Positions 44,924 to 57,574 of a DNA stretch of 64,000 nucleotides are shown piece after piece. The notes under the pieces were generated by a model. It had not been told where the DNA came from and ran no database searches. It saw only the letters and a program-made list of their open reading frames with translations. The position numbers and the translations under genes were made by a program. The DNA comes from Halichoerus grypus (lineage: Eukaryota > Chordata > Mammalia > Carnivora > Phocidae): assembly GCF_964656455.1 (NCBI RefSeq), contig NC_135716.1, positions 78,654,484 to 78,718,483 on the forward strand, in the 5' to 3' direction. Every line of letters begins with the position of its first letter. Within the stretch, counting starts at the first letter, position 1.

Positions 44924-47900
44924 ATGGCACTAAATTCATATCTTTCAATAGTTACCCTGAATGTAAATTGGCTAAATGCCCCAATAAAAAGACACAGGCT
45001 ATCAGATTGGATAAAAAAACAAGACCCATCAATATGCTGTCTGCAAGAGACTCATTTTAGAACCAAAGACACTGCCAGATTGAAAGTGAGAGGATGCAAA
45101 ACCATTTACCATGCTAATAGACACCAAAAGAAAGCTGGGGTGGCAATCCTTATATCAGACAAATTAGACTTTAAACCGAAGACTGTAATAAGAGATGAGG
45201 AAGGACACTATATCCTACTTAAAGGGTCTATCCAACAAGAAGATCTAACAATTGTAAATATCTATGCCCCTAACATGGGAGCAGCCATTTATATAACCAA
45301 ATTAATAACAAAAGCAAAGAAACACATTGACAACAATACAATAATAGTGGGGGACCTTAACACCCCCCTCACTGAAATAGACAGATCATCTAAGCAAAAG
45401 ATCAACAAGGAAATAAGGACTTGAAATGACACACTGGACCACATGGACTTCACAGACATATTCAGAACATTTCATCCCAAAGCAACGGAATAAATATTCT
45501 TCTCTAGTGCTCATGGAACATTCTCCATAATAGATCACATCCTAGGTCATAAATTAGGTCTCAACTGGTTCCAAAAGATTGGGATCATTCCCTGCATATT
45601 TTCAGACCACAATGCTTTGAAACTAGAACTCAATCACAAGAGGAAAGTCAGAAAGAACTCAAATACAAGGAGGCTAAAAAGCATCCTACTAAAGAATGAA
45701 TGGGTCAAACAGGAAATTAAAGAAGAATTAAAAAAATTCATGGAAACGAATGAAAATGAAAACACAACTATTCAAAATCTTTGGGATGCAGCAAAGGCAG
45801 TCCTAAGAGGAAAGTATATAGCAATACAAGCCTTTCTCAAGAAACAAGAAAGGTCTCAAGTACACAACCTAACCCTACACCTAAAGGAGCTGGAGAAAGA
45901 ACAGCAAATAAAGCCTAAACCCAGCAGGAGAAGAGAAATAATAAAGACCAGAGCAGAAATCAATGAAATAGAAACTAAAAGAACAGTAGAACAGATCAAC
46001 GAAACTAGGAGCTGGTTCTTTGAAAGAATTAAGATTGATAAACCCCTGGCCAGACTTATCAAAAAGAAAAGAGAAAAGACCCAAATCAACAAAATCATGA
46101 ATGAAAGAGGAGAGATCACAATCAACACCAAAGAAATACAAACAATTATAAGAACATATTATGAGCAACAATATGCAAGCAAATTATATAACCTGGAAGA
46201 AATGGATGCATTCCTAGAGATGTATCAACTACCAAAGCTGAACCAGGAAGAAATAGAAAACCTGAACAGACCTTTAACCATTAAGGAAATTGAAGCAGTC
46301 ATCAAAAATCTCCCAAAAAACAAAAGCCCAGGGCCACATGGCTTCCCAGGGGAATTCTACCAACCATTTAAAGAAGAATTAATACCTATTATTCTGAAAC
46401 TGTTCCAAAAAATAGAAATGGAAGGAAAACTTCCAAACTCGTTTTATGAGGCCACCATTACCTTGATCCCAAAACCAGACAAAGACTCCATCAAAAGGGA
46501 GAATTAGAGACCAAAAACCCTGATGAAGATGGATGCAAAAATTCTCACCAAAATACTAGCCAATAGGATCCAACAGTACATTAAAAGGATTATTCACCAG
46601 ACCAAGTGGGATTTATCCCTGGGCTGCAAGGTTGGTTCAACATCCGCAAATCAATCAGTGTGATACAATACATTAACAAAAGAAAGAACAAGAACCATAT
46701 GATCCTCTCAATACTTGCAGAAAAAGCATTTGACAAAGTACAGCATCCTTTCTTGATCAAAACTCTTCAGAGTATAGGCATAGAAGGTACATACCTCAAT
46801 ATCATAAAAGCCATCTATGAAAAACCCACAGCGAATATCATTCTCAATGGGGAAAAACTGACAGCTTTCCCCCTAAGGTCAGGAACGTGGCAGGGATGTC
46901 CACTATCACCACTGCTATTCAACACAGTATTAGATGTCGTAGCCAGAGCAATCAGACTACAAAAAGAAATCAAAGGCATCCAAATTGGCAAAGAAGAAGT
47001 CAAACTCTCACTCTTCACAGATGATATGATCCTTTATGTGGAAAACCCAAAAGACTCCACCCCAAAACTGCTAGAACTCATACAGGAATTCAGCAAAGTG
47101 GCAGGATATAAAATCAATGCACAGAAATCAGTGGCATTCCTATACACCAACAACAAGACAGAAGAAAGAGAAATTAAGGAGTCGATCCCATTTACAATTG
47201 CACCCAAAACCATAAGATACCTAGGAATAAATCTAACCAAAGAGGCAAAGGATCTGTACTCAGAAAAATATAAAATACTCATGAAAGAAATTGAGGAAGA
47301 CACAAAGAAATGGAAAAACGTTCCATGCTCATGGACTGGAAGAACAAATATTGTGAAGATGTCAATGCTACCGAGAGCAATCTACACATTCAATGCAATC
47401 CCCATGAAAATACCATCCACTTTTTTCAAAGAAATGGAACAAATAATCCTAAAATTTGTATGGAACCAGAAAAGACCCCGAATAGCCAGAGGAATGTTGA
47501 AAAAGAAAAGCAAAGCTGGCGGCATCCCAATTCCGGACTTCCACCTCTATTACAAAGCTGTCATCATCAAGACAGTATGGTACTGGCACAAAAACAGACA
47601 CATAGATTAGTGGAACAGAATAGAGAGCCCAGAAATGGACCCTCAACTCTATAGTCAACTAATCTTTGACAAAGCAGGAAAGAATGTCCAATGGCAAAAA
47701 GACAGTCTCTTCAACAAATGGTGTTGGGAAAATTGGACAGCCACATGCGGAAGAATGAAACTGGACCATTTCCTTACACCACACACAAAAATAGACTCAA
47801 AATGGTTGAAAGACCTCAATGTGAGATAGGAGTCCATCAAAATCCTAAAGGAGACCACAGGGAGCAACTTCTTCAACCTCAGCCGCAGCAACTTCTTCCT

Positions 47901-48734
47901 AGAAACATCACCAAAGGCAAGGGAAGCAAGGGCAAAAATGAACTATTGGGACTTCATCAAGATAAAAAGCTTTTGCACAGCAAAGGAAACAGTCAACAAA
48001 ACCAAAAGACAACCGACAGAATGGGAGAAGATATTTGCAAATGACATATCAGATAAAGGGCTAGTATCCAAAATCTATAAAGAACTTATCAAACTCAACA
48101 CCCAAAGAACAAATGATCCAATCAAGAAATGGGCAGAAGACATGAACAGACATTTTTCCAAAGAAGACATCCAAACGGCCAACAGACACATGAAAAAGTG
48201 CTCAACATCACTCGGCATCAGGGAAATCCAAATCAAATCGTCAATGAGATACCACCTCACAACAGTCAGAATGGCTAAAATTAACAAGTCAGGAAATGAC
48301 AGATGTTGGCGGGGATGCGGAGAAAGGGGAACCCCCCTACACTGTTGGTGGGAATCCAAGCTGGTGCAGCCACTCTGGAAACGGTATGGAGGTTCCTCCA
48401 AAAGTTGAAAATAGAGCTACCATACGATCCAGCAATTACACTACTGGGTATTTACCCCAAAGATACAAATGTAGGGATCCAAAGGGGTACATGCACCCCG
48501 ATGTTTATAGCAGCAATGTCCACAATAGCCAAACTGTGGAAAGAGCCGAGATGTCCATCGACAGATGAATGGATAAAGAAGAGGTGGTATATATATACAA
48601 TGGAATATTATGCAGCCATCAAAAGGAATGAGATCTTGCCATTTGCAATGACGTGGATGGAACTGGAGGGTATTATGCTGAGCGAAATAAGTCAATCAGA
48701 GAAAGACATGTATCATATGACCTCACTGACATGA
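44924..48734 (+). pseudogene. ORF2: L1 ORF2, broken mainly by nonsense codons
   Basis: Endonuclease, reverse transcriptase and the Cys-rich C-terminus are all present. From 44924 to 46507 one frame is kept apart from stops at 45422-45424, 45491-45493 and 46505-46507, with LNVN, QETH and VGDLNTPL motifs visible. A 1-nt loss near 46596 shifts the frame, and 46606-47610 is then open. Reverse transcriptase motif A reads SILAEKAFD, with CTT (46714-46716) in place of the catalytic Asp. Motif C reads FTDD instead of FADD. The QGCPLSP motif is preceded by Trp (46888-46890). A TAG at 47608-47610 replaces the Gln codon seen in the copies near 120 and 15415. The natural stop is at 48732-48734. The element is catalytically dead. 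Confidence 0.95.
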
Positions 48735-49200
48735 GGAATTCTTAATCTCAGGAAACAAACTGGGGGTTGCCGGAGTGGTGGGTGGGGTGGGAGGAATGGG
48801 GTGACTGGGTGATACACACTGGGGAGGGTATGTGCTCTGGTGAGCGCTGTGAATTGTGTAAGACTGTTGAATCTCAGATCTGTACCTCTGAAACAAATAA
48901 TGCAATATATGTTAAGAAAAAAAAAAAAAAGAAGAAAGTAGCAGGAGGGGAAGAATGAAGTGGGGGGAAGTTGGAGGGGGAGAAGAACCATGAGAGATGA
49001 TGGACTCTGAAAAACAAACTGAAGGTTCTAGCGGGGAGGGAGGTGGGAGGATGGGTTGGCCTGGTAATGGGTATTAAAGAGGGCACGTTCTGCATGGAGC
49101 ACTGGGTGTTATGCACAAACAGTGAATCATGGAACACTACATCTATAACTAATGATGTAATGTATGGTGATTAACATAACAATAAAAAAATTAAAAAAAA

Positions 49201-49350
49201 AGAAATACAGTCAATAATATTGTCATTATGTTGGAGGTGATAGACGGTGACTGCTCTTATTGTAGTGAGCACTGCATGATCTATAGCATTGTTGAATCAC
49301 TACCTTGTATGTCAGCTATACGTCAAATTTGGTAAATAAATAAATAAGTA
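49201..49350 (+). mobile_element. Older L1 3' end, right half
   Basis: Starts with the second copy of the duplicated target and continues with tcagctatacgtcaaatttg and an aaataaataaataag tail. It completes the fragment that begins at 43431. Confidence 0.8.
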
Positions 49351-49453
49351 AAAGATATACATTTCCTACTCACTGTGTGATTTTCTGCACAGAGAGTAAA
49401 ACCATAAAATAAACAGTCTGAATACTGCTTTTTAAAAAATGGTAGGCTTCTTG

Positions 49454-51266
49454 AGGTGGAGCAGCAAGATGGCAGAGGCGTAGGAGACGTACATTTGCTC
49501 TGGTCCCAGAATTCAGCTAGATAGGGATCAAACCATTCTGAACACCTACGAACTCAACAGGAGATTGAAGAAAAGAATAGCAGGAACTCTCTGAACATAA
49601 AAGCGACCACTTTCTGGAAGGTGGGATGTGCGGGGAAGTGAATCCAAGGCAATATTCGGGAAGATAGACCAAGGGAGGAGGGAGCCTCTATCACCGGCTA
49701 CTGGCAAGTGACAGAGCACTGGAGCACAAAATTGGAACTTTTAGAAGTTTGCTCCAGTGAGGGACATCGCTCCAGTGGCTTAGCAGGGGGTGGAACCCTC
49801 GCTGGGACAGTGTGGTCTCAGGACCCTTGGGGTCACAGGAAGACGGGGGGGTGCCTGAGTGCAGCAGAGCTCCCAGGTATCAGAGTGGGGAAGCCAGCTG
49901 CAGAGATGGATCAGAGGAGTGGGGTCTCAGCTCAGGGTTGCCATAAACTGTGATCCACGGCACAGTTGGGCCACTGCTCTTCCAGCAGGGACCCAACAAG
50001 TGGCAGATCCGGGAAGACTCCCCTTCCTCCCCCAGGAGGAGTGGCACAGGAGCGCACCTCAGGAATCTGCTGGGTTTGGAGACTCCAAACGGGTTCAGGT
50101 GCCAGAGATAGAAACGCTCAGTCACAGGCCAGGTGAACACAGAGTGCAGCCAGAGACCAGGGAGAAGGGAGTGATTGACAGCTTTTCTCTGGGGGCTCAC
50201 TGAGGAGTGGGGACCTGAGTTCTTGGCTCCTCTGGGGCAGAGATTGGGAGGCCGCCATTTTCACTCTCGTCCTCCAAAGCTGTAGGGAAAGCTTCCAGGA
50301 AACAAAAGCTCCTGAGAGCAAACCCGAGCAGATTACTTAGCCCGGCCCCCGGCAAGGGTGGGGCAATTCCGCCTCCGGCAAAGACCTATGAGAACCACGG
50401 CAACAGGACCCTCCACCAGAACATCAGCAAGAACACCCAGCCAAGACCAAGTCTACCAATCAATGAGAATGCAGAACGCCAGCACTAGGGGAATACTGCA
50501 AACACAATTCATGGCTTTTTTCCCCCTGATTCTTTACTCTTTCAAAGTTAATTTTTTTTAATTTTCTTTTTTGTCTTTTTCTTTTTTTTTTAATTTTTCT
50601 TTTTCCCTTTTTCAACTAACATCTTATCAATCCCTTTTTTAAAAATCTTGTTTATTTTTTATTTTTAGAGTCATATTCTATCACTTCATAGTAGTTAACC
50701 TTATTTTTGGTATATATATATAAGTTGTTGCCTTTTAAAATTTTGGGATATGGTTTCCCCTAACAGACCAAAATATACCCTAAATCTCTAGTGTATGGCT
50801 TTGTTCTAGTCTCCTGCCTGATCACAATCTCTCCCTTTTTTTTTTTTAATTCCTTTTCTTTCTTTTTTCAACCAATTTCTTATCTTATCAATTCCTTTTA
50901 TAAAATCTTCTATAATTTTCATCTTTGCAGTCATATTCCTCTCTATAATGCTATATTTACCCTTATTTTTGTAAATATATAAGTCTTTATTTCTTTAAAA
51001 TTTTGGGAGGCACTTTCTTCTAACAGACCAAAATAAGCCCAAAATCTAGTGTGTGGCACGGATCTATGCACCAGCCTGATCATATTTGATCATATTCTTT
51101 TTTTTTTAATCTTTTTCTTTTTCTTTTCTTTTTCTTTTTTCTTCCTATCCCTTTCTTTTCCCCTGGTTTCAGGTCTCTTCTGATTTGTTCAGTGTATATT
51201 TTTCTGTGGTCGTAGTTACCCTGTTAGCATTTTGTTCTCTCATTCATCTATTGTCCTCTGAACAAA
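49454..51266 (+). promoter_or_regulatory. L1 5'UTR containing an intron-like 1552-bp segment
   Basis: A GC-richer, CpG-bearing first part (49454-50440) is followed by an AT/pyrimidine-rich part (50510-51170). 49621-51172 has a GT start (AAG|GTGGGA) and an AG end (a tract of almost only C and T at 51097-51170, then CAG|GTC). That segment is exactly what the L1 at 43690 lacks. The first part should hold the L1 internal promoter, by family analogy. Confidence 0.85.
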
Positions 51267-52171
51267 ATGACAAGATGGAAAAAATCACCTCAAAAAAAAA
51301 AAGAACAAAGGCAGTACTGACTGCCAGGGACCTAATCAATATGGACATTAGTAAGATGTCAGAATTAGAGTTCAGAATGACGATTATAAAGATACTAGCT
51401 GGGCTTGAAAAGAGCATGGAAGATACTAGAGAAACCCTTTCTGGAGAAATAAAAGAACTAAAATCTAACCAAGTCAAAATCAAAAAGGCTATTAATGAGG
51501 TGCAATCAAAAATGGAGGCTCTAACTGCTAGGATAAATGAGGCAGAAGAGAGAATTAGTGATATAGAAGACCAAATGATGGAAAATAAAGAAGTTGAGAA
51601 AAAGAGAGATAAACAATTACTAGATCACGAGGGCAGAATGCGAGAGATAAGTGATACCATAAGATGAAACAACATTAGAATAATTGGGATCCCAGGAGAA
51701 GAAGAAAGAGAGAGAGGGGCAGAAGGTATACTGGAGCAAATTATAGCAGAGAACTTCCCTAATTTGGGGAAGGAAACAGGCATCAAAATCCAGGAGGCAC
51801 AGAAAACCCCCCTCAAAATCAATAAAAATAGGTCAACACCCCCACATGTAATAGACTTATTAAAACTTACAAGTCTCAGAGACAAAGAGAAAATCCTGAA
51901 AGCAGCTCGGGAGAAGAGATCTGCAACCTACAATGGTAGAAACATTAGAATGGCAACAGACGTATCCACAGAGACTTGGCAGCCCAGAAAGGACTGGCAT
52001 GATATATTCAGAGCACTAAAGGAGAAAAACATGCAGCCAAGAATACTATATCCAGCTAGGCTGTCATTGAAAATAGAAGGAGAGATAAAAAGCTTCCAGA
52101 ACAAACAAAAACTAAAGGAATTTGCAAACATAAAACTAGCCCTACAAGAAATCTTGAAAGGGGTCCTCTAA
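51267..52171 (+). pseudogene. ORF1: L1 ORF1, broken
   Basis: Start MTRWKKSPQ as in the copy at 43949. An expanded A-run at about 51291-51302 shifts the frame, and a TGA at 51665-51667 (CGA in the sister copy, hence CpG decay) cuts it again. Otherwise the coiled coil (51330-51600), RRM zone and C-terminal domain (STETWQPRKDW, RILYPARLS) are well kept to the stop at 52169-52171. Confidence 0.93.
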
Positions 52172-52251
52172 GCAAAGAGAGAGCCTAAAAGTAACAGAGA
52201 CCAGAAAGGAAACAGACAATATACAGTAACAGTCACCTTACAGGAAATACA

Positions 52252-55200
52252 ATGGCACTAAATTCATATCTTTCAATAGTTATCCTGAATGTAAATGGGC
52301 TAAGTGCCCCAATCAAAAGACACAGGCTATCAGATTGGATAAAAAATAAGACCCATTGATATGCTGTCTGCAAGAGACTCATTTTAGAACCAAAGACACC
52401 TCCAGATTGAAAGTGAGGGAGTGGAAAACCATTTACCATGCTAATGGACACCAAAAGAAAGCTGGGGTGGCAATCCTTATATCAGACAAATTAGATCTTA
52501 AAACAAAGACTATAATAAGAGATGAGGAAGGACACTGTATCCTACTTAAAGGTTCTATCCAACAGGAAGATCTAACAATTGTAAATATCTATGCCCCTAA
52601 CATGGGAGCAGCCAATTATATAAGTCGATTAATAGCAAAAGCAAAGAAACACATTAACAACAATACAATAATAGTGGTGACCTTTAACACCTCCCTCACT
52701 GAAATGGATAGATCATCTAAGGAAAAGATTAACAAGGCAATAAAGACTTTACATGACACACACTGGACCAAATAGACTTCACAGATATATTCAGAGCATT
52801 CCATCTCAAAGCAAAAGAATACACATTCTTCTCTAGTGTCCATGGAACATTCTCCAGAATAGATTATATCCTAGGTCACAAATCAGGTCACAACTGGTAC
52901 CAAAAGATTGGGATCATTCTCTGCATATTTTCAGACCACAATGCTTTGAAACTAGAACTCAATCACAAGAGGAAAGTCTGAAAGAACTCAAATATATGGA
53001 GGCTAAAGAGCATCCTACTAAAGAATGAATGGGTCAACCAGGAAATTAAAGAAGAATTTTAAAAATTCATGGAAACAAATGAAAATGAAAACACAACCAT
53101 TCAAAATCTTTGGGATACAGAAAAGGCAGTCCTAACAGGAAAGTATATAGCAATACAAGACTTTCTCAAGAAACAAGAAATACAACCTAACCCTACCCCT
53201 AAAGGAGCTGGAGAAAGAACAGCAAATAAAGCCTAAACCCAGCAGGAGAAGAGAAATAATAAAGATCAGAGCAGAAATCAATGAAATAGAAACCAAAAGA
53301 ACTGTAGAACAGATCAATGAAACTCGGAGCTGGTTCTTTGAAAGAATTAACAAGATTGATAAACCTCTGGCCAGACTCATCAAAAAGAAAAGAGAAAGGA
53401 CCCAAATAAATAAAATCATGAATGAAAGAGGAGAGATCACAACCAACACCAAAGAAATACAATTAAAAAAACATATTATGAGCAACTTTATGGTAGCAAA
53501 TTAGATAATCTGGAAGAAATGGATGCATTCCTAGAGATGTATAAACTACCAAAAGTGAACCAGGAAGAAACAGAAAACCTGAACAGACCTATAACCACTA
53601 AGGAAATTTAAGCAGTAATCAAAATCTCCCAATAAACAAGAGCCCAGGACCAGATGGCTTCCCAGGGGAATTCTACCAAACATTGAAAGAAGAATTAATA
53701 CCTATTATTCTGAAACTGTTCCAAAAAATAGAAATGGAAGGAAAACTTCCAAACTCGTCTTATAAGGCCACCACTACCTTTATCCCAAAACCAAAGACCC
53801 TATCAAAAAGAATTACAGACCCATATCCCTGATGAACATGGATGCAAAAATTCTCACCAAAATACTAGCCAATAGGATCCAATAGTACATTAAAAAGATT
53901 ATTGACCATAACCAAGTGGGATTTATCCCTGGGCTGCAAGGTTGGTTCAACATCCACAAATCAATCAATGTGATACCATACATTTATAAAAGAAAGAACA
54001 AGTACCATATGATCCTCTCAATAGTTGCAGAAAAAGCATATGACAAAGTACAGCATCCTTTCTTGATCAAAACTCTTCAGAGTATAGGGATAGAGGGTAC
54101 ATACCTCAATTTCATAAAAGCCATCTATGAAAAACCCACAGCGAATATCATTCTCAATGGGGAAAAACTGACAGCTTTCCCCCTAAGGTCAGGAACGTGG
54201 CAGGGATGTCCACTATCATCACTGCTATTCAACATAGTACTAGAAGTCCTAGCCACAGCAATCAGACTACAAAAAGAAATCAAAGGCATCCAAATTGGCA
54301 AAGAAGAAGTCAAACTCTCACTCTTTGCAGATGATATGACACTTAATGTGGAAAACCCAAAAGACTCCACCCCAAAACTGCTAGAACTCATACAGGAATT
54401 CAGCAAAGTGGCAGGATATAAAATCAATGCCCAGAAATCAGTGGCATTCCTATACACCAACAACAAGACAGAAGAAAGAGAATTAAGGAGTCAATCCTAT
54501 TTACAAATGCACCCAAAACCATAAGATACCTAGGAATAAATCTAACCAAAGAGGCAAAGAATCTGTACTCAGAAAACTATAAAATACTCATGAAAGAAAT
54601 TGAGGAAGACACAAAGAAATGGAAAAATGTTCCATGCTCATGGACTGGAAGAACAAATATTGTGAAGATGTCAATGCTACCGAGAGCAATCTACACATTC
54701 AATGCAATCCCTATCAAAATACCATCCACTTTTTTCAAAGAAATGGAACAAATAATCCTAAAATTTGTATGGAACCAGAAAAGACCCCGAATAGCCAGAG
54801 GAATGTTGAAAAAGAAAAGCAAAGCTGGCGGCATCCCAATTCCGGACTTCCACCTCTATTACAAAGCTGTCATCATCAAGACAGTATGGTACTGGCACAA
54901 AAACAGACACATAGATTAGTGGAACAGAATAGAGCGCCCAGAAATGGACCCTCAACTCTATGGTCAACTAATCTTTGACAAAGCAGGAAAGAATGTCCAA
55001 TGGCAAAAAGACAGTCTCTTCAACAAATGGTGTTGGGAAAATGGAACAGCCACATGCAGAAGAATGTGAGACTAGAGTCCATCAAAATCCTAAAGGAGAA
55101 AACAAGCAGCAACCTCTTCAACCTCAGACTCAGCAACTTCTTCCTAGAAACATCACCAAAGGCAAGGGAAACAAGGGCAAAAATGAACTTTTGGGACTTC

Positions 55201-55977
55201 ATCAAGATAAAAAGCTTTTGCACAGCAAAGGAAACAGTCAACAAAACCAAAAGACAACCAACAGAATGGGAGAAGATATTTGCAAATGACATATCAGATA
55301 AAGGGCTAGTATCCAAAATCTATAAAGAACATATCAAATCAACTCCCAAAGAACAAATAATCAAATCAAGAAATGGGCAGAAGACATGAACAGACATTTT
55401 AAAAGAAGACATCCAAACGGCCAACAGACACATGAAAAAGTGCTCAACATCACTTGGCATCAGGGAAATCCAAATCAAATCCTCAATGAGATACCACCTC
55501 ACACCAGTAAGAATGGCTAAAATTAACAAGTCAGGAAACGACAGATGTTGGTGAGGATGCAGGGAAAGGGGAACCCTCCTACACTGTTGGTGGGACTCCA
55601 AGCTGGTGCAGCCACTCTGGAAAACAGTATGGAGGTACCTCCAAAAGTTGAAAATAGAGCTACCATATGATCCAGCAATTGCACTACTGGGTATTTACCC
55701 CACAGATACAAATGTAGGGATCCAAAGGGATACGTACACCCTGATGTTTATAGCACCAATGTCCACAATAGCCAAACTGTGGAAAGAGCCAAGATGTCCA
55801 TCGACAGATGAATGGATAAAGAAGAGGTGGTATATATATACAATGGAATATTATGTAGCCATCAAAGGGAATGAAATCTTTCCATTTGCAACGACGTGGA
55901 TAGAACTGGAGGGTAGTATGCTGAAGGAAATAAGTCAATCAGAGAAAGACATGTATCATATGATCTCTTTGATATGA
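52252..55977 (+). pseudogene. ORF2: L1 ORF2, broken
   Basis: Starts MALNSYLSIVILNVNGL and shifts frame near 52345 (a lost base in an A-rich codon run). The endonuclease continues at 52356-52775, but its VGDLNTPL motif is VVTFNTSL, so D145 is lost. The middle part is frayed, with stops near 52980, 53060 and 53610. The reverse transcriptase is open at 53916-54524, with motif [10 protein letters not shown] (GTT at 54024-54026 instead of Asp), Trp before QGCPLS (54198-54200) and an intact FADD. A TAG at 54917-54919 matches the one at 47608. A short deletion near 55065 removes part of the post-RT zone. The Cys-rich C-terminus is at about 55540-55610 and the natural stop at 55975-55977. Confidence 0.94.
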
Positions 55978-56379
55978 GGAATTCTTTATCTCAGGAAACA
56001 AACTGAGTGTTGCTGGAGTGGTGGGGGGTGTGAGGGATGGGGTGGCTGGGTGATAGACATTGGGGAGGGTATGTGCTATGGTGAGTGCTATGAACTGTGT
56101 AAGACCATTGAATCACAGACCTGTACCTCTGAAACATAATACATTATATGTTAAAAAAAAAGAAGATGATAGTAGGAAGGGAAAAATGAAGGGGGGGAAG
56201 TCGGAGGGGGAGACGAACCATGAAAGACTATGGACTCTGAGAAACAAATTGAGGATTCTAGAATGGAGGAGGGTGGGGGCATGGGTTAGCCTGGTGATGG
56301 GTATTAAAGAGGGCACGTATTGAATGGAGCACTGGGTGTTATATGCAAACAATGAATCATGGAACACTACATCAAAAAC

Positions 56380-56520
56380 TAATAATGTAATGTATGGTGA
56401 TTAACATAACATAATAAAAAAAAATTAAAGAAATGTAAAGAAAAAAATATTTAAAGAGTCAAAAAAAAAAACTGTGGTGATTAACATAACATAATAAAAT
56501 AAAAATTAAGTAAATAAATA
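56380..56520 (+). repeat. Duplicated L1 3' terminus
   Basis: tggtgattaacataacataa occurs at 56394-56413 and again at about 56476-56495, each followed by an A-rich tail. The two are separated by about 60 bp of A-rich DNA with a TTTAAAGAGTC piece. It could be a tail slippage or a secondary short insertion. Confidence 0.8.
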
Positions 56521-56549
56521 ATTGTAAGCTTCTTGTTCCAGCTCTGAAA

Positions 56550-57574
56550 AACAAAGAACTTAGAAGCAGGCATTTCTGTCTTTACAATAAGAAAAAAAAA
56601 CTGAACAGACTGAAAGGCAAAAACTTTTGTTGTACCCATAAAAGAACTAAGGTTTGAGAGCAAACTGCCAACCTGAAGCCTGGAGAAACAGGTGAATACA
56701 AAGAATGAGCGGAGATGAGCTTAACTAAAGGAGAGGCTGCTGAAGCCATAACAAAGTAGACAGCTTGCAGAAGCAGATGGGCTATGCAAACAGGGAGACA
56801 GAAACCATAAGAAAGAATCAAAGGAAATGCTTGAACCAAAAGATGTGTGATGGAAATGAGTGCTTTTGTTGGGCTCATCAGAAGCCTAGACATGGCTAAG
56901 GAAAGAATACATGAGCTTGAAAACATGTCAATAGAAACTTCCCAAACTGAAATATAAAGGAAAAAAGATAATAAGAATAGAAGAACAGAATATACAAGAA
57001 CTTTGAGATAATTCTGAAGATATATCATATGTGTATGGAGAGAGATGAGGCAAAAGTATTTTAAGTAGTAGTATGAGAACTTCTCCAAATCATGGCACAC
57101 CAAACTACAGATCTAGGATGCATGTCTTCTCTTGACTAAAACCACAAAGGTAGAAAAAGAAGGAAAGAAGAAAAAAAAATCAATGAATAGTAAACATTTG
57201 TATGCATAGTAGATATTAATCTAACTATGTCAATAGTCACTTTGAATTTGAAAATGGATTATTTTAATTGACATATTTGAATGACCTAAATATACCAGTT
57301 GAATTAAAAACAGAGACAGATCAGGGAAATGCAAATTAAAACAACGAGATACTACTACTCATCTCATTAGAATGGCCAAAACCCAGAACATTGACCATAT
57401 GAAACGTTCACAAGGATGTGGAGAAACAGGAACTTTCATTCGTAGCTGGTGGAAATTCAAAATGGTACAGTCATTTTCAAAGACAGTTTGGTGCTTTTGT
57501 GCAAAATTAAACAACTCTTATCATTAGATCCACCAATTATTCTCATTGGTATTTACCCAAGGAGATAAAAACTT
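56550..57574 (+). mobile_element. Old L1 pieces: 5'/ORF1 zone, ORF2 start, ORF2 C-terminal zone
   Basis: 56820-57100 matches the ORF1-side region of old L1s (gagcttgaaaacatgtcaat, agaaacttcccaaactgaaa), the same region that is seen reversed near 23800-24000. 57195-57320 resembles the start of the endonuclease (gacctaaatataccagttga). 57322-57574 jumps to the C-terminal zone (gggaaatgcaaattaaaaca, caaggatgtggagaaacagg). Large internal losses are implied. Confidence 0.65.

Larger units (their letters stand above)
43690..49200 (+). mobile_element. Near full-length L1 lacking an intron-like 5'UTR block
   Basis: Order: a shortened 5'UTR (43690-43948), broken ORF1 (43949-44842), broken ORF2 (44924-48734), double 3'UTR and A-tail (to 49200). 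A perfect 16-bp duplication agaaatacagtcaata lies at 43674-43689 and 49201-49216. The true L1 start (ggggcggagcaagatggcag) is present, so the element is not 5'-truncated. It nevertheless lacks 1552 bp found in the related L1 at 49454. It interrupts an older L1 3' end. Confidence 0.97.
49454..56520 (+). mobile_element. Near full-length L1 with long 5'UTR
   Basis: The longest L1 in the window (7.07 kb): 5'UTR (49454-51266), broken ORF1 (51267-52171), broken ORF2 (52252-55977), double 3'UTR and a partly duplicated tail. A 15-bp duplication with 13 matches, atggtaggcttcttg and attgtaagcttcttg, lies at 49439-49453 and 56521-56535. This shows independent integration and an older date than the L1 at 43690, which has a perfect repeat. 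Same subfamily and orientation as that neighbour. Confidence 0.96.

Noticed and set aside
46815..47303. Minus-strand frames of 60-140 codons throughout the L1s (for example 47034-47303, 15351-15767, 54125-54466)
   Set aside because: Shadows of ORF2 on the other strand; they recur at the same place in each L1 copy.
49708..50203. Overlapping 80-114 codon frames suggesting a gene
   Set aside because: They lie in the L1 5'UTR of the element at 49454, and low stop density explains them.
43690..56520. The two neighbouring L1s as one tandem duplication
   Set aside because: Each has a different target-site duplication, different private mutations and a different 5'UTR length, so they are two insertions.
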